15,539 bases of DNA from an uncultured Treponema sp. (GTDB lineage Bacteria; Spirochaetota; Spirochaetia; Treponematales; Treponemataceae), in the NCBI GenBank assembly GCA_946611835.1, contig CAMOEE010000034.1:1-15539 (forward strand), written 5' to 3'. The notes under the pieces were generated by a model that made no database searches, was not told where the DNA came from, and worked only from the letters and a program-made list of their open reading frames with translations. Within the stretch, counting starts at the first letter, position 1; every line of letters starts with the position of its first letter. The position numbers were made by a program, and so were the translations under genes. Of the stretch, positions 6,432 through 13,793 are shown in pieces.

Positions 6432-6943
6432 TTCTTTAAAATTTCATCGATGATTTTCTGCCAGTCTTTCTGACTTCTGGAGCCAAGATAAGCCTCGCCA
6501 ATCTGCCTGCCGTTTGAATCTACGAAAATGGTTGTGGGCACGGCCTGAATGTTCTTGAGAAGGCCTGTCATCATCGTCATATTGGGAATGATGTGGGTGT
6601 AGTTGGCCCCGGTCTGGCTGATGATTGCCTCCCCGCTGGATTTTACGCGGGGATCGACATTTCCCTTTCGGTCAAGGATATCAATCACGATTCCGACGAC
6701 TTCCACACCCTTAGCCTTATTTGCCTCGTTGAGTTTTGCAAGGTCGGGCATTTCACGGATACAGGGGCCGCAGAAAGTTCCCCAGATATTCAGTATGGTC
6801 ACCTTGTTTTTGGCGAAAATGTCGCTTGTGACGGTGGCTCCCTTCATGTCGGTGGCGGTGAATGTGATTCTGTCGCCGGCCTTTTGTGCGAACGAGAGGC
6901 TTGTGAGAGCGAGAAGGGTAATTATTGCAAAGAATTTTTTCAT
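6428..6943 (-). CDS. TlpA/ResA-like secreted thioredoxin
   Basis: A 171-aa protein from ATG 6943, preceded on the minus strand by AGGAG at good spacing. A Sec signal peptide (MKKFFAIITLLALTSLSFA) is followed by a thioredoxin fold: ILNIWGTFCGPC with Cys58 and Cys61, the REMPDL helix, and the cis-proline loop AVPTT. These are the marks of the TlpA/ResA/AhpC-TSA group, thiol-disulfide oxidoreductases acting outside the inner membrane. The two downstream genes encode a CXXC membrane peptide and a 4Fe-4S membrane protein, suggesting a reductase that draws electrons through the membrane. An AT-rich tract with TATACT (minus strand, 6981-6976) could hold the promoter, but no good -35 box is seen. Confidence 0.9.
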   Translation of the reverse strand: MKKFFAIITLLALTSLSFAQKAGDRITFTATDMKGATVTSDIFAKNKVTILNIWGTFCGPCIREMPDLAKLNEANKAKGVEVVGIVIDILDRKGNVDPRVKSSGEAIISQTGANYTHIIPNMTMMTGLLKNIQAVPTTIFVDSNGRQIGEAYLGSRSQKDWQKIIDEILKK

Positions 6944-7051
6944 TTCGGTCTCCTGTAAAAATGATTTATGCTTCTAGTATAAATATAATGCAATTTCCAG
7001 GGAAAAAGAATGAAAAGTATTTGAATGCAGGATGAAAAGATTTTAAGAATC

Positions 7052-9166
7052 CTACAAGAAGTAAGTTTTCATCAATCCTTTGCCTTTGACATTGATTTCT
7101 GTGTTCTCGCTGTACTGGAAAAGGCTTGCGGTCTGGGATTTTGTGTTTTCTGTAACGTGGATTTTCATAGGAAGACCCGTGCTTTCCATTCTGCTTGCGA
7201 CATTGACGGTATCGCCCCAGATGTCGTAAATGAACTTTGTTTTTCCGATTACGCCTGCAACGAGTGCCCCGGAGTTTATTCCAAGCCTGATTTGAAGCTT
7301 GATATTTGAATTCTCGTTGAAAGAATTAACATCGTCTAAGAGACCTTGTGCGAAGCGAAGCATTTTGACAGCTCCATCGTTCCTGCTGTCCTCACTGAGG
7401 CCAGTTGCCGCCATGTAAGCGTCTCCGATTGTTTTGATTTTTTCGATTCCTTCCCGCTGGGCACGCTCATCAAACATTGAGAACATTTTGTTGAGCATAG
7501 TGACCACTTCTTCAGCAGTCATTTCGCCGCTTATTTTGGTGAATCCTACAATATCGGTGAAAAGGACTGTGACGTTGGGATATTCCTTAGCTATTGTTCT
7601 GTCCGGGTGGGCAGTGAGTTCATTTGCAATTTCTTTCGGAAGAATGTTCAGGAGCAGTTTTTCTGAACGGTTTTTCTCGGCTTCGAGTTCTTTTGTGCGT
7701 TCTTTTACAGTGCTTTCGAGCTTAATGTTTTCTTCTTCGACACGGATGAGCTTACCTTCAAGGAGCATGATTGTCATTGAGATGACGAAAATGATGAAAA
7801 TAATGCCGAGGAAAACATCAAAAACAGTATTCGTGATTGGTTTTAATATGCTTGTATAAGAGAAAACGATTTTTTGTGAAAGCGGCTGATAGTCATGGGG
7901 TGTGTACATGATACAGCCGAATCCAAGTGTCTTTAGAGGTGTGATTCTGTAAAAATCTTCACCGTGAATATTTTCTTTATCGCCATCGCGGGGTTTTATG
8001 ACATTCAATTTGCCGTCTGCAAGTTTGAATGTTCCGTTCCATGGGCCAGGGTCTACTGAACATCCTTCCGGGACGAAAATCGAGAATTTCCAGTCGGTGA
8101 TGATGGTGCTTCCCATGTTGTTGAAAATAACGCCGTCATATTGTGCGCCGGTTCTGTCCAGGTCGTTTCCGTCAACCCAGTGTTTTTCGGCGTTTCGTAC
8201 AAAAGTTATGCAGACTGATTTTGAAGAGTCATTTTCTGTGTAAGCTTTATCGATTACAAGAGTCTTTTCGGGAATGGCTATTCCATTGATTGAGACGATT
8301 AAAAGAACCAGAAGAACTCCGCCGAGACATAGAGAGAGAGTCTGCCAGAGATGGTTTCTTTTGACCCTTTTCTGAGTTTTTATTGATGTGCCTTCTATTT
8401 TGTAGCTGGGGCTGACAATTGCAGATTCTTGTTTACCTGAATAAAATTCAAGCTCCATCAATTTTATTGAAGAGTAGAAAAGGTGCAGGGCTGCAAGTCC
8501 CAGCGAAATATCAATCCATGAAAATCCGTAGACAGAAAGAATCAAAATTACGCCGATTAGCGGGAAGATAAAATATATTAAAAGAGAAAAAAAGATATTT
8601 GTGGCGAGCTGCTTACGCTTTTGAAGAAGCATTGTAAATGTGATAAGCCCCGGCAAAAGGCCAAGGCCTACACTCAGAGAATATAATGTGCTTCTGTGGT
8701 AAAGATTGTTTTCGTCGAAATAATAGAATAGATTTGTGAACTGGCTGATTATTGTAAGAATAACGCCCGCAATGCAGAAAAGAAGAACGATAAAAAGCTG
8801 GGCGGGAATTCCGCTTTTTAGGGTTTCCTTTGGATTTAAAAGAATCGTAAAACTCAGTTGCGAGTGCTTGATGAATTCACAAACATAAAAACAGAAGAGG
8901 AAAGAGACTGAAAAATTGCATGCAAAGACAAAAAAATTACTCAGTCGAACCATGTAGTAGCCCAAAGTGCTTGTGTTTCCACGGTAAATGTAGGCGAAAA
9001 CATCGGAAAGAAGCAGAAATCCTGTGAAAAGTTCGATGAGTATGAGTGTTCGCCGGCTATTTTGTTTTAGCTTGTGTCCTGAACATAAAAAAATTCCTAC
9101 TTGAAAACAAAAAAATGAAAGAAAGGCTAAAGATGAAATGCTGATGGTTCGCATAAAGTCAGTCAT
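7052..9166 (-). CDS. Membrane adenylate cyclase with CBM2-like sensor domain
   Basis: A 704-aa protein from ATG 9166 with AGAGGAAG upstream. Residues 1-230 form a multi-helix (about seven) membrane domain. A further helix (277-298) leads to an extracytoplasmic domain (299-445) whose part YDGVIFNNMGSTIITDWKFS (343-362), with W359 and PWNG at W376, and LGFGCIMYT resembles a CBM2 cellulose-binding module. A helix (447-469) returns to the cytoplasm, followed by a coiled coil and a LLLNILPKEIANEL signalling helix. The class III cyclase domain (530-704) is complete: metal ligands Asp538 and Asp582, purine-selecting Lys578 and Asp648 (adenylate type), transition-state Asn655 and Arg659. It likely makes cAMP in response to a polysaccharide or other ligand; this sensing role is inferred. 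Confidence 0.9.
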   Translation of the reverse strand: MTDFMRTISISSLAFLSFFCFQVGIFLCSGHKLKQNSRRTLILIELFTGFLLLSDVFAYIYRGNTSTLGYYMVRLSNFFVFACNFSVSFLFCFYVCEFIKHSQLSFTILLNPKETLKSGIPAQLFIVLLFCIAGVILTIISQFTNLFYYFDENNLYHRSTLYSLSVGLGLLPGLITFTMLLQKRKQLATNIFFSLLIYFIFPLIGVILILSVYGFSWIDISLGLAALHLFYSSIKLMELEFYSGKQESAIVSPSYKIEGTSIKTQKRVKRNHLWQTLSLCLGGVLLVLLIVSINGIAIPEKTLVIDKAYTENDSSKSVCITFVRNAEKHWVDGNDLDRTGAQYDGVIFNNMGSTIITDWKFSIFVPEGCSVDPGPWNGTFKLADGKLNVIKPRDGDKENIHGEDFYRITPLKTLGFGCIMYTPHDYQPLSQKIVFSYTSILKPITNTVFDVFLGIIFIIFVISMTIMLLEGKLIRVEEENIKLESTVKERTKELEAEKNRSEKLLLNILPKEIANELTAHPDRTIAKEYPNVTVLFTDIVGFTKISGEMTAEEVVTMLNKMFSMFDERAQREGIEKIKTIGDAYMAATGLSEDSRNDGAVKMLRFAQGLLDDVNSFNENSNIKLQIRLGINSGALVAGVIGKTKFIYDIWGDTVNVASRMESTGLPMKIHVTENTKSQTASLFQYSENTEINVKGKGLMKTYFL

Positions 9167-9198
9167 TAAAACTTCCTCTGAAAATTATTACGGCTACC

Positions 9199-9227
9199 AT
9201 TATAATATCATCTTAAGAAAATTTAAA
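9199..9227 (-). promoter_or_regulatory. Promoter for the adenylate cyclase gene
   Basis: On the minus strand a TATAAT -10 box (9204-9199) is preceded, with a 17-bp spacer, by TTTAAA (9227-9222), which matches four of six bases of the sigma-70 -35 consensus. The start of transcription would fall near 9192, about 25 nt before the ATG at 9166. Confidence 0.5.
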
Positions 9228-9290
9228 TAAAAATTGATAAGGGAATAGCAAAATTTTGATGTTCAGGATTTAACATTTCCGCTCACCAGG

Positions 9291-11345
9291 TCAAGGTTTT
9301 ACCACCGGTTTCTGAGGTCGTGCGGGGCGGCTTCCATGTTGTGCCCCGGCAGGCTGCTTTTTGCCCTTGCTTGCTGTGGCCGCCTTTTTTCCCTCGTCCT
9401 TGTTGAAATTCGCTTTCAAATAGAAATTTTCTATGGGCTGGTAGCCAAGTGGCTCTACAAGCTCGTTCCAGTTTTTTGGCAGTTTAATTTCCGTGGTGAC
9501 GAATCCGCCGCCCGGCATAACCTGAACCTTGTTGCGGTTTGCGTCTCCAGTGACCAGGAAGGCCGTGTCGCCCTTGTTCATGGTGGCGATTGTCATGATT
9601 TCATCTTCTTTCACAAGAGGTTTCAGCCACTCAGGGGTAGCCGTCATTTTTGCCTGCTCAGTCTCGTCTTTTTTAAGCATTTCGTAGTGCTCATCGAAAG
9701 TGCGCCGTTTGTACTGCTGGCTTCCGGTGTTTGCCCAGTAGTGGGCGTAGGTGCGAAGGGCCAGGGGACGGCGGGCTGTCTCAATCAGAGCGTCTTCCAA
9801 ATCCGATTTTGTCTTGTATTCCTTTGCAAGGTCTTTTGCCACATACTCAGTGATGAAAACGGTGCGATTAACCTGGGGCTTTGTGTTTCCAAGACCGTTC
9901 TGCTGTTTTTCTGTGATGTCGAAGGCCATAATATTCATGATTTTTTCGGCATCGTCGGTGGCGGGCGTAATGTTGTTTCCCCAGGCAAGGGCAGAGCCTA
10001 GCGTGATTGTATTTGCGTTCAAATCAAATCCCTGCTGCACATGATAGGGCTTCCAGCCGATTTTTACGCAGGCTTCGTCGTCCTCACTGAATGTAAAAGG
10101 CGTGAGGTAGCCGAAAGAGCCCATGCGGTTTTCTTTGACATAGTAGCCGCCAATGTTGAGCATGGCCAAATCAATGAATCGCCCCAGAGCCTTGTTTGCT
10201 TTTTCGCTGATCATTCCCTGCTGGTTGTCAATTCCCAGCTGTCGGGCAAGAGGGCCGTTAAGAAAGGCGAAGGGAGTCCAGCCGTGGGTTGAGGCAAGGG
10301 GTTTTCGCCATTCACCGTTGTTCATTCCCTGCACGAAGGCAATGCAGACCGGCATGAACTCAGGCGGGACTCCCGCCATGACGGCGTTTGCAGCCACCGT
10401 GTAGACAGTGCATTCCCGGTAGGCCAGGGCAAAGGTGCCTAAAACATCGCTTCCCTTAAAGCCGGTAAATTTAAGATATTCTTGAATCTTTTCGTCAGTT
10501 GGCGGAACGACAGGAAGACCGTCAGTCCAGCCGTTTACCTGCATGTATTCCTGAATCTCGTCGAAATTTCCGTAATAGATGATTTCGTCGGCAGGTCTCT
10601 TGCCCTCTGGAGCGTATTTTTCAATTTCTTCTTTTGTAATCTGAGTGGTGAGGGCTGTCTTAATCTGAGGCCAGAGAACTTTTCTTGCATTCTTTTTGAG
10701 TTCGTCTGTGGAATGGGAAGCAAAAGCTCCCGGATATTCGGCCGTGCGGAGGACAGGAACGCCCCGGTTTACGCCTGTTGAATGAACCTGAGCAACGAAA
10801 GTTGGAGCGGCAACGGTTACGGACGGGATTCCGATATATTCTGCTGCGATGGAGTCTCCAGTTTCTTTTGTGGTGCAAAGTCCGCAGCCACAGTTTCCAA
10901 CGATGACGGCATCAACTTTCAGTTCCTTGAGCTTGTCCTGAAATGCCTTTGTCTTTTCTGTCTGGCCGAAGACTGAATAAGGGCCTGCCTGCCCGATGTC
11001 GTCGAACATGTAGATTTTGCATGTGGGGAATTCCTTTTCGATGCACTTCTTCAGTTCGTTGTGGGTGGTGATAGCCATGAAAGATCCGCCGACAAGTGCG
11101 ATTGTCTTTCCTTTGAGCGTGTCGAGCCGTTTTGCCTGGCTGATCATCGGAACATCATGGTAGCCGACGGGAGAAATGATGGCGTAATTTTGGCTTCCGT
11201 CGTCCGCGTACTGCGGCACAAAACACACGCCGTCCACGCATTCATCGGGATTGGTGCTGTATTTGGTCGCGGCAAAGAGGGTGGTTGAGCCTGTCGAAAC
11301 CACCAATGCTGTGAGAGCCGCACACAGTGAAATCAGTTTTTTCAT
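9291..11345 (-). CDS. Secreted UGSC-family (Cys form) fusion protein
   Basis: A 684-aa protein from ATG 11345, with GGGAGA six bases upstream and 13 bp after the hydrolase gene. A signal peptide ends near LFAA. Residues 78-270 resemble the UGSC (seleno)protein family: IALVGGSF, then AVIVGNCGCGLCTT with Cys152, Cys154 and Cys157 where family members carry the U/C-G-x-C redox motif, then a TVAAPTFVAQ..HS stretch. The rest, from GWTDGLPVVPP through THGWTPFAFLNGPLARQLG, resembles the separate protein usually encoded next to UGSC genes, so two partners seem fused. The tail (about 655-684) is rich in Lys, Ala and Pro. All motif codons are cysteine, not TGA. The reaction is unknown; a thiol-based redox or detoxifying role outside the cytoplasm is inferred. 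Confidence 0.75.
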   Translation of the reverse strand: MKKLISLCAALTALVVSTGSTTLFAATKYSTNPDECVDGVCFVPQYADDGSQNYAIISPVGYHDVPMISQAKRLDTLKGKTIALVGGSFMAITTHNELKKCIEKEFPTCKIYMFDDIGQAGPYSVFGQTEKTKAFQDKLKELKVDAVIVGNCGCGLCTTKETGDSIAAEYIGIPSVTVAAPTFVAQVHSTGVNRGVPVLRTAEYPGAFASHSTDELKKNARKVLWPQIKTALTTQITKEEIEKYAPEGKRPADEIIYYGNFDEIQEYMQVNGWTDGLPVVPPTDEKIQEYLKFTGFKGSDVLGTFALAYRECTVYTVAANAVMAGVPPEFMPVCIAFVQGMNNGEWRKPLASTHGWTPFAFLNGPLARQLGIDNQQGMISEKANKALGRFIDLAMLNIGGYYVKENRMGSFGYLTPFTFSEDDEACVKIGWKPYHVQQGFDLNANTITLGSALAWGNNITPATDDAEKIMNIMAFDITEKQQNGLGNTKPQVNRTVFITEYVAKDLAKEYKTKSDLEDALIETARRPLALRTYAHYWANTGSQQYKRRTFDEHYEMLKKDETEQAKMTATPEWLKPLVKEDEIMTIATMNKGDTAFLVTGDANRNKVQVMPGGGFVTTEIKLPKNWNELVEPLGYQPIENFYLKANFNKDEGKKAATASKGKKQPAGAQHGSRPARPQKPVVKP
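11280..11304. repeat. REP-like palindrome inside a signal-peptide coding region
   Basis: GGTGGTT (11280-11286) and AACCACC (11298-11304) form a 7-bp stem around GAGCCTGTCGA, giving the GGTTGAGCCTGTCGAA-type sequence common in bacterial intergenic REP elements. Here it lies within codons for the UGSC protein's signal peptide. A related copy without the full palindrome lies at 12130-12159. Confidence 0.55.
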
Positions 11346-11358
11346 AAGAGTCTCCCAG

Positions 11359-12192
11359 TTACTTTGCAAACAGCCAGTCAAGTATATCTTCCGACAAACC
11401 TTCTTTGCAGGTTTTTTTGTGGTCATATCCTTCCAGAATCTTTATATGGGCATTGCCGCCGTTATATTGCAGCTCTGCGACAATATCGGCATTGCGCTTT
11501 ACTTTTTGCGATGCAATTTCATCGTCACTTTTGGTTGAGCGCAAGGCATTGTCCTTTGCATCGGGATTCGACACGACATCGTTGCTTCCTATGACTGCAT
11601 ACAGTGCCGTTTTTAGCAGATTTTCCAAATTTACATCGCTTGGCGACGAGGCGATTGCGACCGCTTTTTCAGCAAAATCGGGGTACTGACTTGCCATCGC
11701 CCAGATGCCGCTTCCGCCTTTTGATGCGCCTGCAATGTATATGTGCGCACAGCCGTGTTCCCGCGCAAATGTTTCGCAAAGCGATTTTAAGTCTGCGGAA
11801 ATTGCACGCCACGGTGTATTTTCAGGGCATTGGGGAGCAAGCACAAACGCGCTGACTCCGTGCTTTTCGATATAAGAAGCCGCATCCAAAGCCGGGGTGC
11901 GTTCCATCTGCTTTTGATTGTCCGTGCCGCTCGCAGAATTTCCATGCAAGAACACGAAAAGCACCGGTTCGCCAGCACCTGCATTGAACTGCTTGTAGCG
12001 GTAGGGAATGTTCAGCGATTCTCCCTCGAATGTAGCGGCGAGAAAATCATTTCCCGTTTTAAGCGGTCTCTCAGGTCTTTTTGTTCCCGCGAATGCGGTG
12101 TTTGGACTGGCAGCGAAGCTCCCCGCGCCGCCTGTCGAAGCCACCAGTGCGAGAGCCGCCCCTGTAAGAAGAAATTCCTTTAGTTTTTTCAT
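11359..12192 (-). CDS. Secreted alpha/beta hydrolase (esterase-like)
   Basis: A 277-aa protein from ATG 12192 with GGAGG seven bases upstream. A signal peptide covers about residues 1-28 (cleavage near SFAA). The alpha/beta-hydrolase fold shows FVFLHGNSASGTDN (oxyanion region, 79-92), nucleophile elbow IAGASKGGSG with Ser157, Asp205 in VIGSND and His258 in EGYDHKK, a complete Ser-Asp-His triad. The layout is like PHB-depolymerase/feruloyl-esterase-type or phospholipase/carboxylesterase-type enzymes; an acyl-ester substrate is likely but not assignable. The UGSC fusion gene follows 13 bp later on the same strand, so they are probably co-transcribed. Its signal-peptide DNA resembles that of the UGSC gene. 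The upstream leader contains the hairpin element at 12210-12446. Confidence 0.82.
   Translation of the reverse strand: MKKLKEFLLTGAALALVASTGGAGSFAASPNTAFAGTKRPERPLKTGNDFLAATFEGESLNIPYRYKQFNAGAGEPVLFVFLHGNSASGTDNQKQMERTPALDAASYIEKHGVSAFVLAPQCPENTPWRAISADLKSLCETFAREHGCAHIYIAGASKGGSGIWAMASQYPDFAEKAVAIASSPSDVNLENLLKTALYAVIGSNDVVSNPDAKDNALRSTKSDDEIASQKVKRNADIVAELQYNGGNAHIKILEGYDHKKTCKEGLSEDILDWLFAK
12130..12159. repeat. Related copy of the signal-peptide/REP-like segment
   Basis: GCCTGTCGAAGCCACCAGTG and the following CGAGAGCCGC closely match 11289-11321 (GCCTGTCGAAACCACCAATG, then CTGTGAGAGCCGC). Both encode the hydrophobic part of signal peptides (ALVASTGG versus ALVVSTGS) of adjacent genes that are otherwise unrelated. 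Confidence 0.55.
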
Positions 12193-12209
12193 AAAATGCC
12201 TCCAAAGCG

Positions 12210-12446
12210 GGGTGCGCAAGGTAGGGAGCGACCCGAAGGGGCAAAACTCACGAGGTGAGTTTTGAGCGAGTCTCGGAAAAATCTGTGATTTTTCCGCGGT
12301 TCCCCGCTACCTGCGTTGCTTACTTGCGCAAGGGATAGTAGCACCGCCGAAGGCGTTCACCGGTCAGCAAGGTGACCGGTGAATGGAGCGTCAGCGGAAG
12401 TGCGGATAGCCCGACCCGGAGCCGCTTGTGGCGTAGGGGTGCGCCC
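12210..12446. repeat. GC-rich multi-hairpin intergenic element
   Basis: The gene-free stretch 12193-12616 holds a structured element clearly richer in GC than its AT-rich flanks. Hairpins: CAAAACTCAC/GTGAGTTTTG (12242-12264, loop GAG), CGGAAAAATC/GATTTTTCCG (12274-12296, loop TGT), and TTCACCGGTCA/TGACCGGTGAA (12356-12383, loop GCAAGG), the last extended imperfectly outward to about 12341-12398. Near-direct repeats GGGGTGCGC occur at both ends, and GGATAG plus CCGA phrases recur inside. It lies upstream of two divergent genes. It looks like a dispersed, non-coding, possibly mobile repeat or a structured RNA. Positions 12447-12540 are AT-rich with no visible feature. Confidence 0.65.
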
Positions 12447-12554
12447 ATATTTTTATGATTTTACGATACAAGAACTTTTTATTTGGGGCATTAAGACAAG
12501 ATTAAGCGAAGATGAAAGATTTTTAATAGGATATTTTATTTTTTGAAATTCCGC

Positions 12555-12560
12555 TATAAT
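12555..12560 (+). promoter_or_regulatory. Probable -10 box for the MBL-fold/pectinesterase operon
   Basis: A perfect TATAAT lies 57 bp upstream of ATG 12617, in AT-rich DNA. No good -35 box stands at 17 bp (TATTTT only), so promoter strength or an activator need is uncertain. Confidence 0.45.
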
Positions 12561-12616
12561 TCTATCATTCGTTTTATTGATTTATCTTGCCTGTCAGAAA
12601 ATTCTTTGAGGTTTTT

Positions 12617-13780
12617 ATGTCGAAATTCCTTCATGTCCTTATGATAATCGGAATCGCAATTCTGGCTATCGCTTCCATTGTCTCCCTCTTTGCTTTTGTC
12701 TTCTTGAAGACCTGGAAGCCCTTCGGTGGAAAGGCGGGCAGGGCAGACCGCAAGAATTATGCTGAGCGTGCTTCAAATTTTGACGGGAAAAAATTTCATA
12801 ATGCAGAAGAATTTCCGGTTCTTGCCATGTCGGATAATCCTCCGCCGGATCCGCTGACTTTTTCAAAGAATTCGCCAAGGCCGGATTTTGACTTTCCTTT
12901 GCGACAGCCTGACTTTTTGACTCAGGGTGATAAAAATGCCCGTCCTGGACTAAAAGATTTTCGTGTCACCTGGATTGGCCATTCAAGCCTTTTGATTCAG
13001 ATGCACGGGATGAATATTCTTGTAGATCCGGTTTTCGCAGAGATGATTTCGCCGGTTTCTTTCGCCGGAAGCAAAAGGTTTACAAAAACGCCTTTTTCTG
13101 TTGCTGACCTGCCAGAAATTGACATTCTCCTTCAATCCCACGACCATTATGACCATTTGGATTATGATTTTATCCGTGAGGCTGATAAAAAAATTAAGAG
13201 ATACATTGTTCCGCTTGGCGTCGAGAATCATCTGGAGCGATGGGGCGTAAAATCTTCCAAAATCACGAACATGGCCTGGTGGGAAGAAATCGAGCTTGAG
13301 GGGCTTACAATCGCCTGTACGCCGGCTCAGCATTTTTCGGGGCGGCATATCACAGACAACATGGCGACTTTATGGTGCAGCTGGGTTTTAAAAGACGAAT
13401 TCCACAAGATTTTTGAAAGCGGAGATTCGGGCTGGGGCGGTCACTGGCAGAAAATCCATGAGAAGTACGGTGATTTTGACTTTGTAATGATGGAGTGCGG
13501 CCAGTATGATGTCCGCTGGCCAAGGGTTCATTCTTTCCCGGAGCAGTCTGCCGAGGCTGTAAAGATTCTTGGCGCTAAAATTGCCATGCCGATTCACTGG
13601 GGAGCGATTATCCTTTCAAGGCACGGCTGGGATGACAGTGTTGAGCGATTTTTGATTGCCGCCGAAAAAGAAGGAATCACGGTAATCACGCCATACATTG
13701 GACAGACTGCGAATATTGAGACAGCGCAATTGTTTACTGAAAGATGGTGGCGACGGAATAATCTTACTTTACTTAGATAA
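12617..13780 (+). CDS. Membrane-anchored MBL-fold hydrolase (NAPE-PLD/UlaG-like)
   Basis: A 387-aa protein from ATG 12617, five bases after GAGG. One N-terminal helix (about 5-30) anchors it, with no clear cleavage site. The metallo-beta-lactamase fold has the motif SHDHYDH (His175, His177, Asp179, His180), His239 in TPAQHFSGR, Asp270 in ESGDSGWG and His327 in PIHWGA, a complete two-metal site in the order seen in N-acyl-phosphatidylethanolamine phospholipase D. The conserved start IGHSSLLIQ..G.NILVDPVF also fits that family. In bacteria these enzymes may act on phosphodiesters or cyclic sugar lactones; the substrate is not clear. The pectinesterase gene follows 13 bp later, so they share a transcript. 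Confidence 0.88.
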   Translation: MSKFLHVLMIIGIAILAIASIVSLFAFVFLKTWKPFGGKAGRADRKNYAERASNFDGKKFHNAEEFPVLAMSDNPPPDPLTFSKNSPRPDFDFPLRQPDFLTQGDKNARPGLKDFRVTWIGHSSLLIQMHGMNILVDPVFAEMISPVSFAGSKRFTKTPFSVADLPEIDILLQSHDHYDHLDYDFIREADKKIKRYIVPLGVENHLERWGVKSSKITNMAWWEEIELEGLTIACTPAQHFSGRHITDNMATLWCSWVLKDEFHKIFESGDSGWGGHWQKIHEKYGDFDFVMMECGQYDVRWPRVHSFPEQSAEAVKILGAKIAMPIHWGAIILSRHGWDDSVERFLIAAEKEGITVITPYIGQTANIETAQLFTERWWRRNNLTLLR

Positions 13781-13793
13781 ACAAGGAGCTTTT

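Noticed and set aside
9336..10001. 221-aa open frame on the plus strand
   Set aside because: It is antisense to the UGSC-family fusion gene, is Cys/Phe-rich with no domain, and has no supporting start signals.
10871..10900. Selenocysteine at the UGSC motif
   Set aside because: The codons there read TGT, TGC and TGC, with no in-frame TGA, so this is a cysteine form and needs no SECIS element.
12242..12296. Tandem hairpins as intrinsic terminators
   Set aside because: They lie upstream of both flanking genes rather than downstream, and lack a terminal T-run on either strand.
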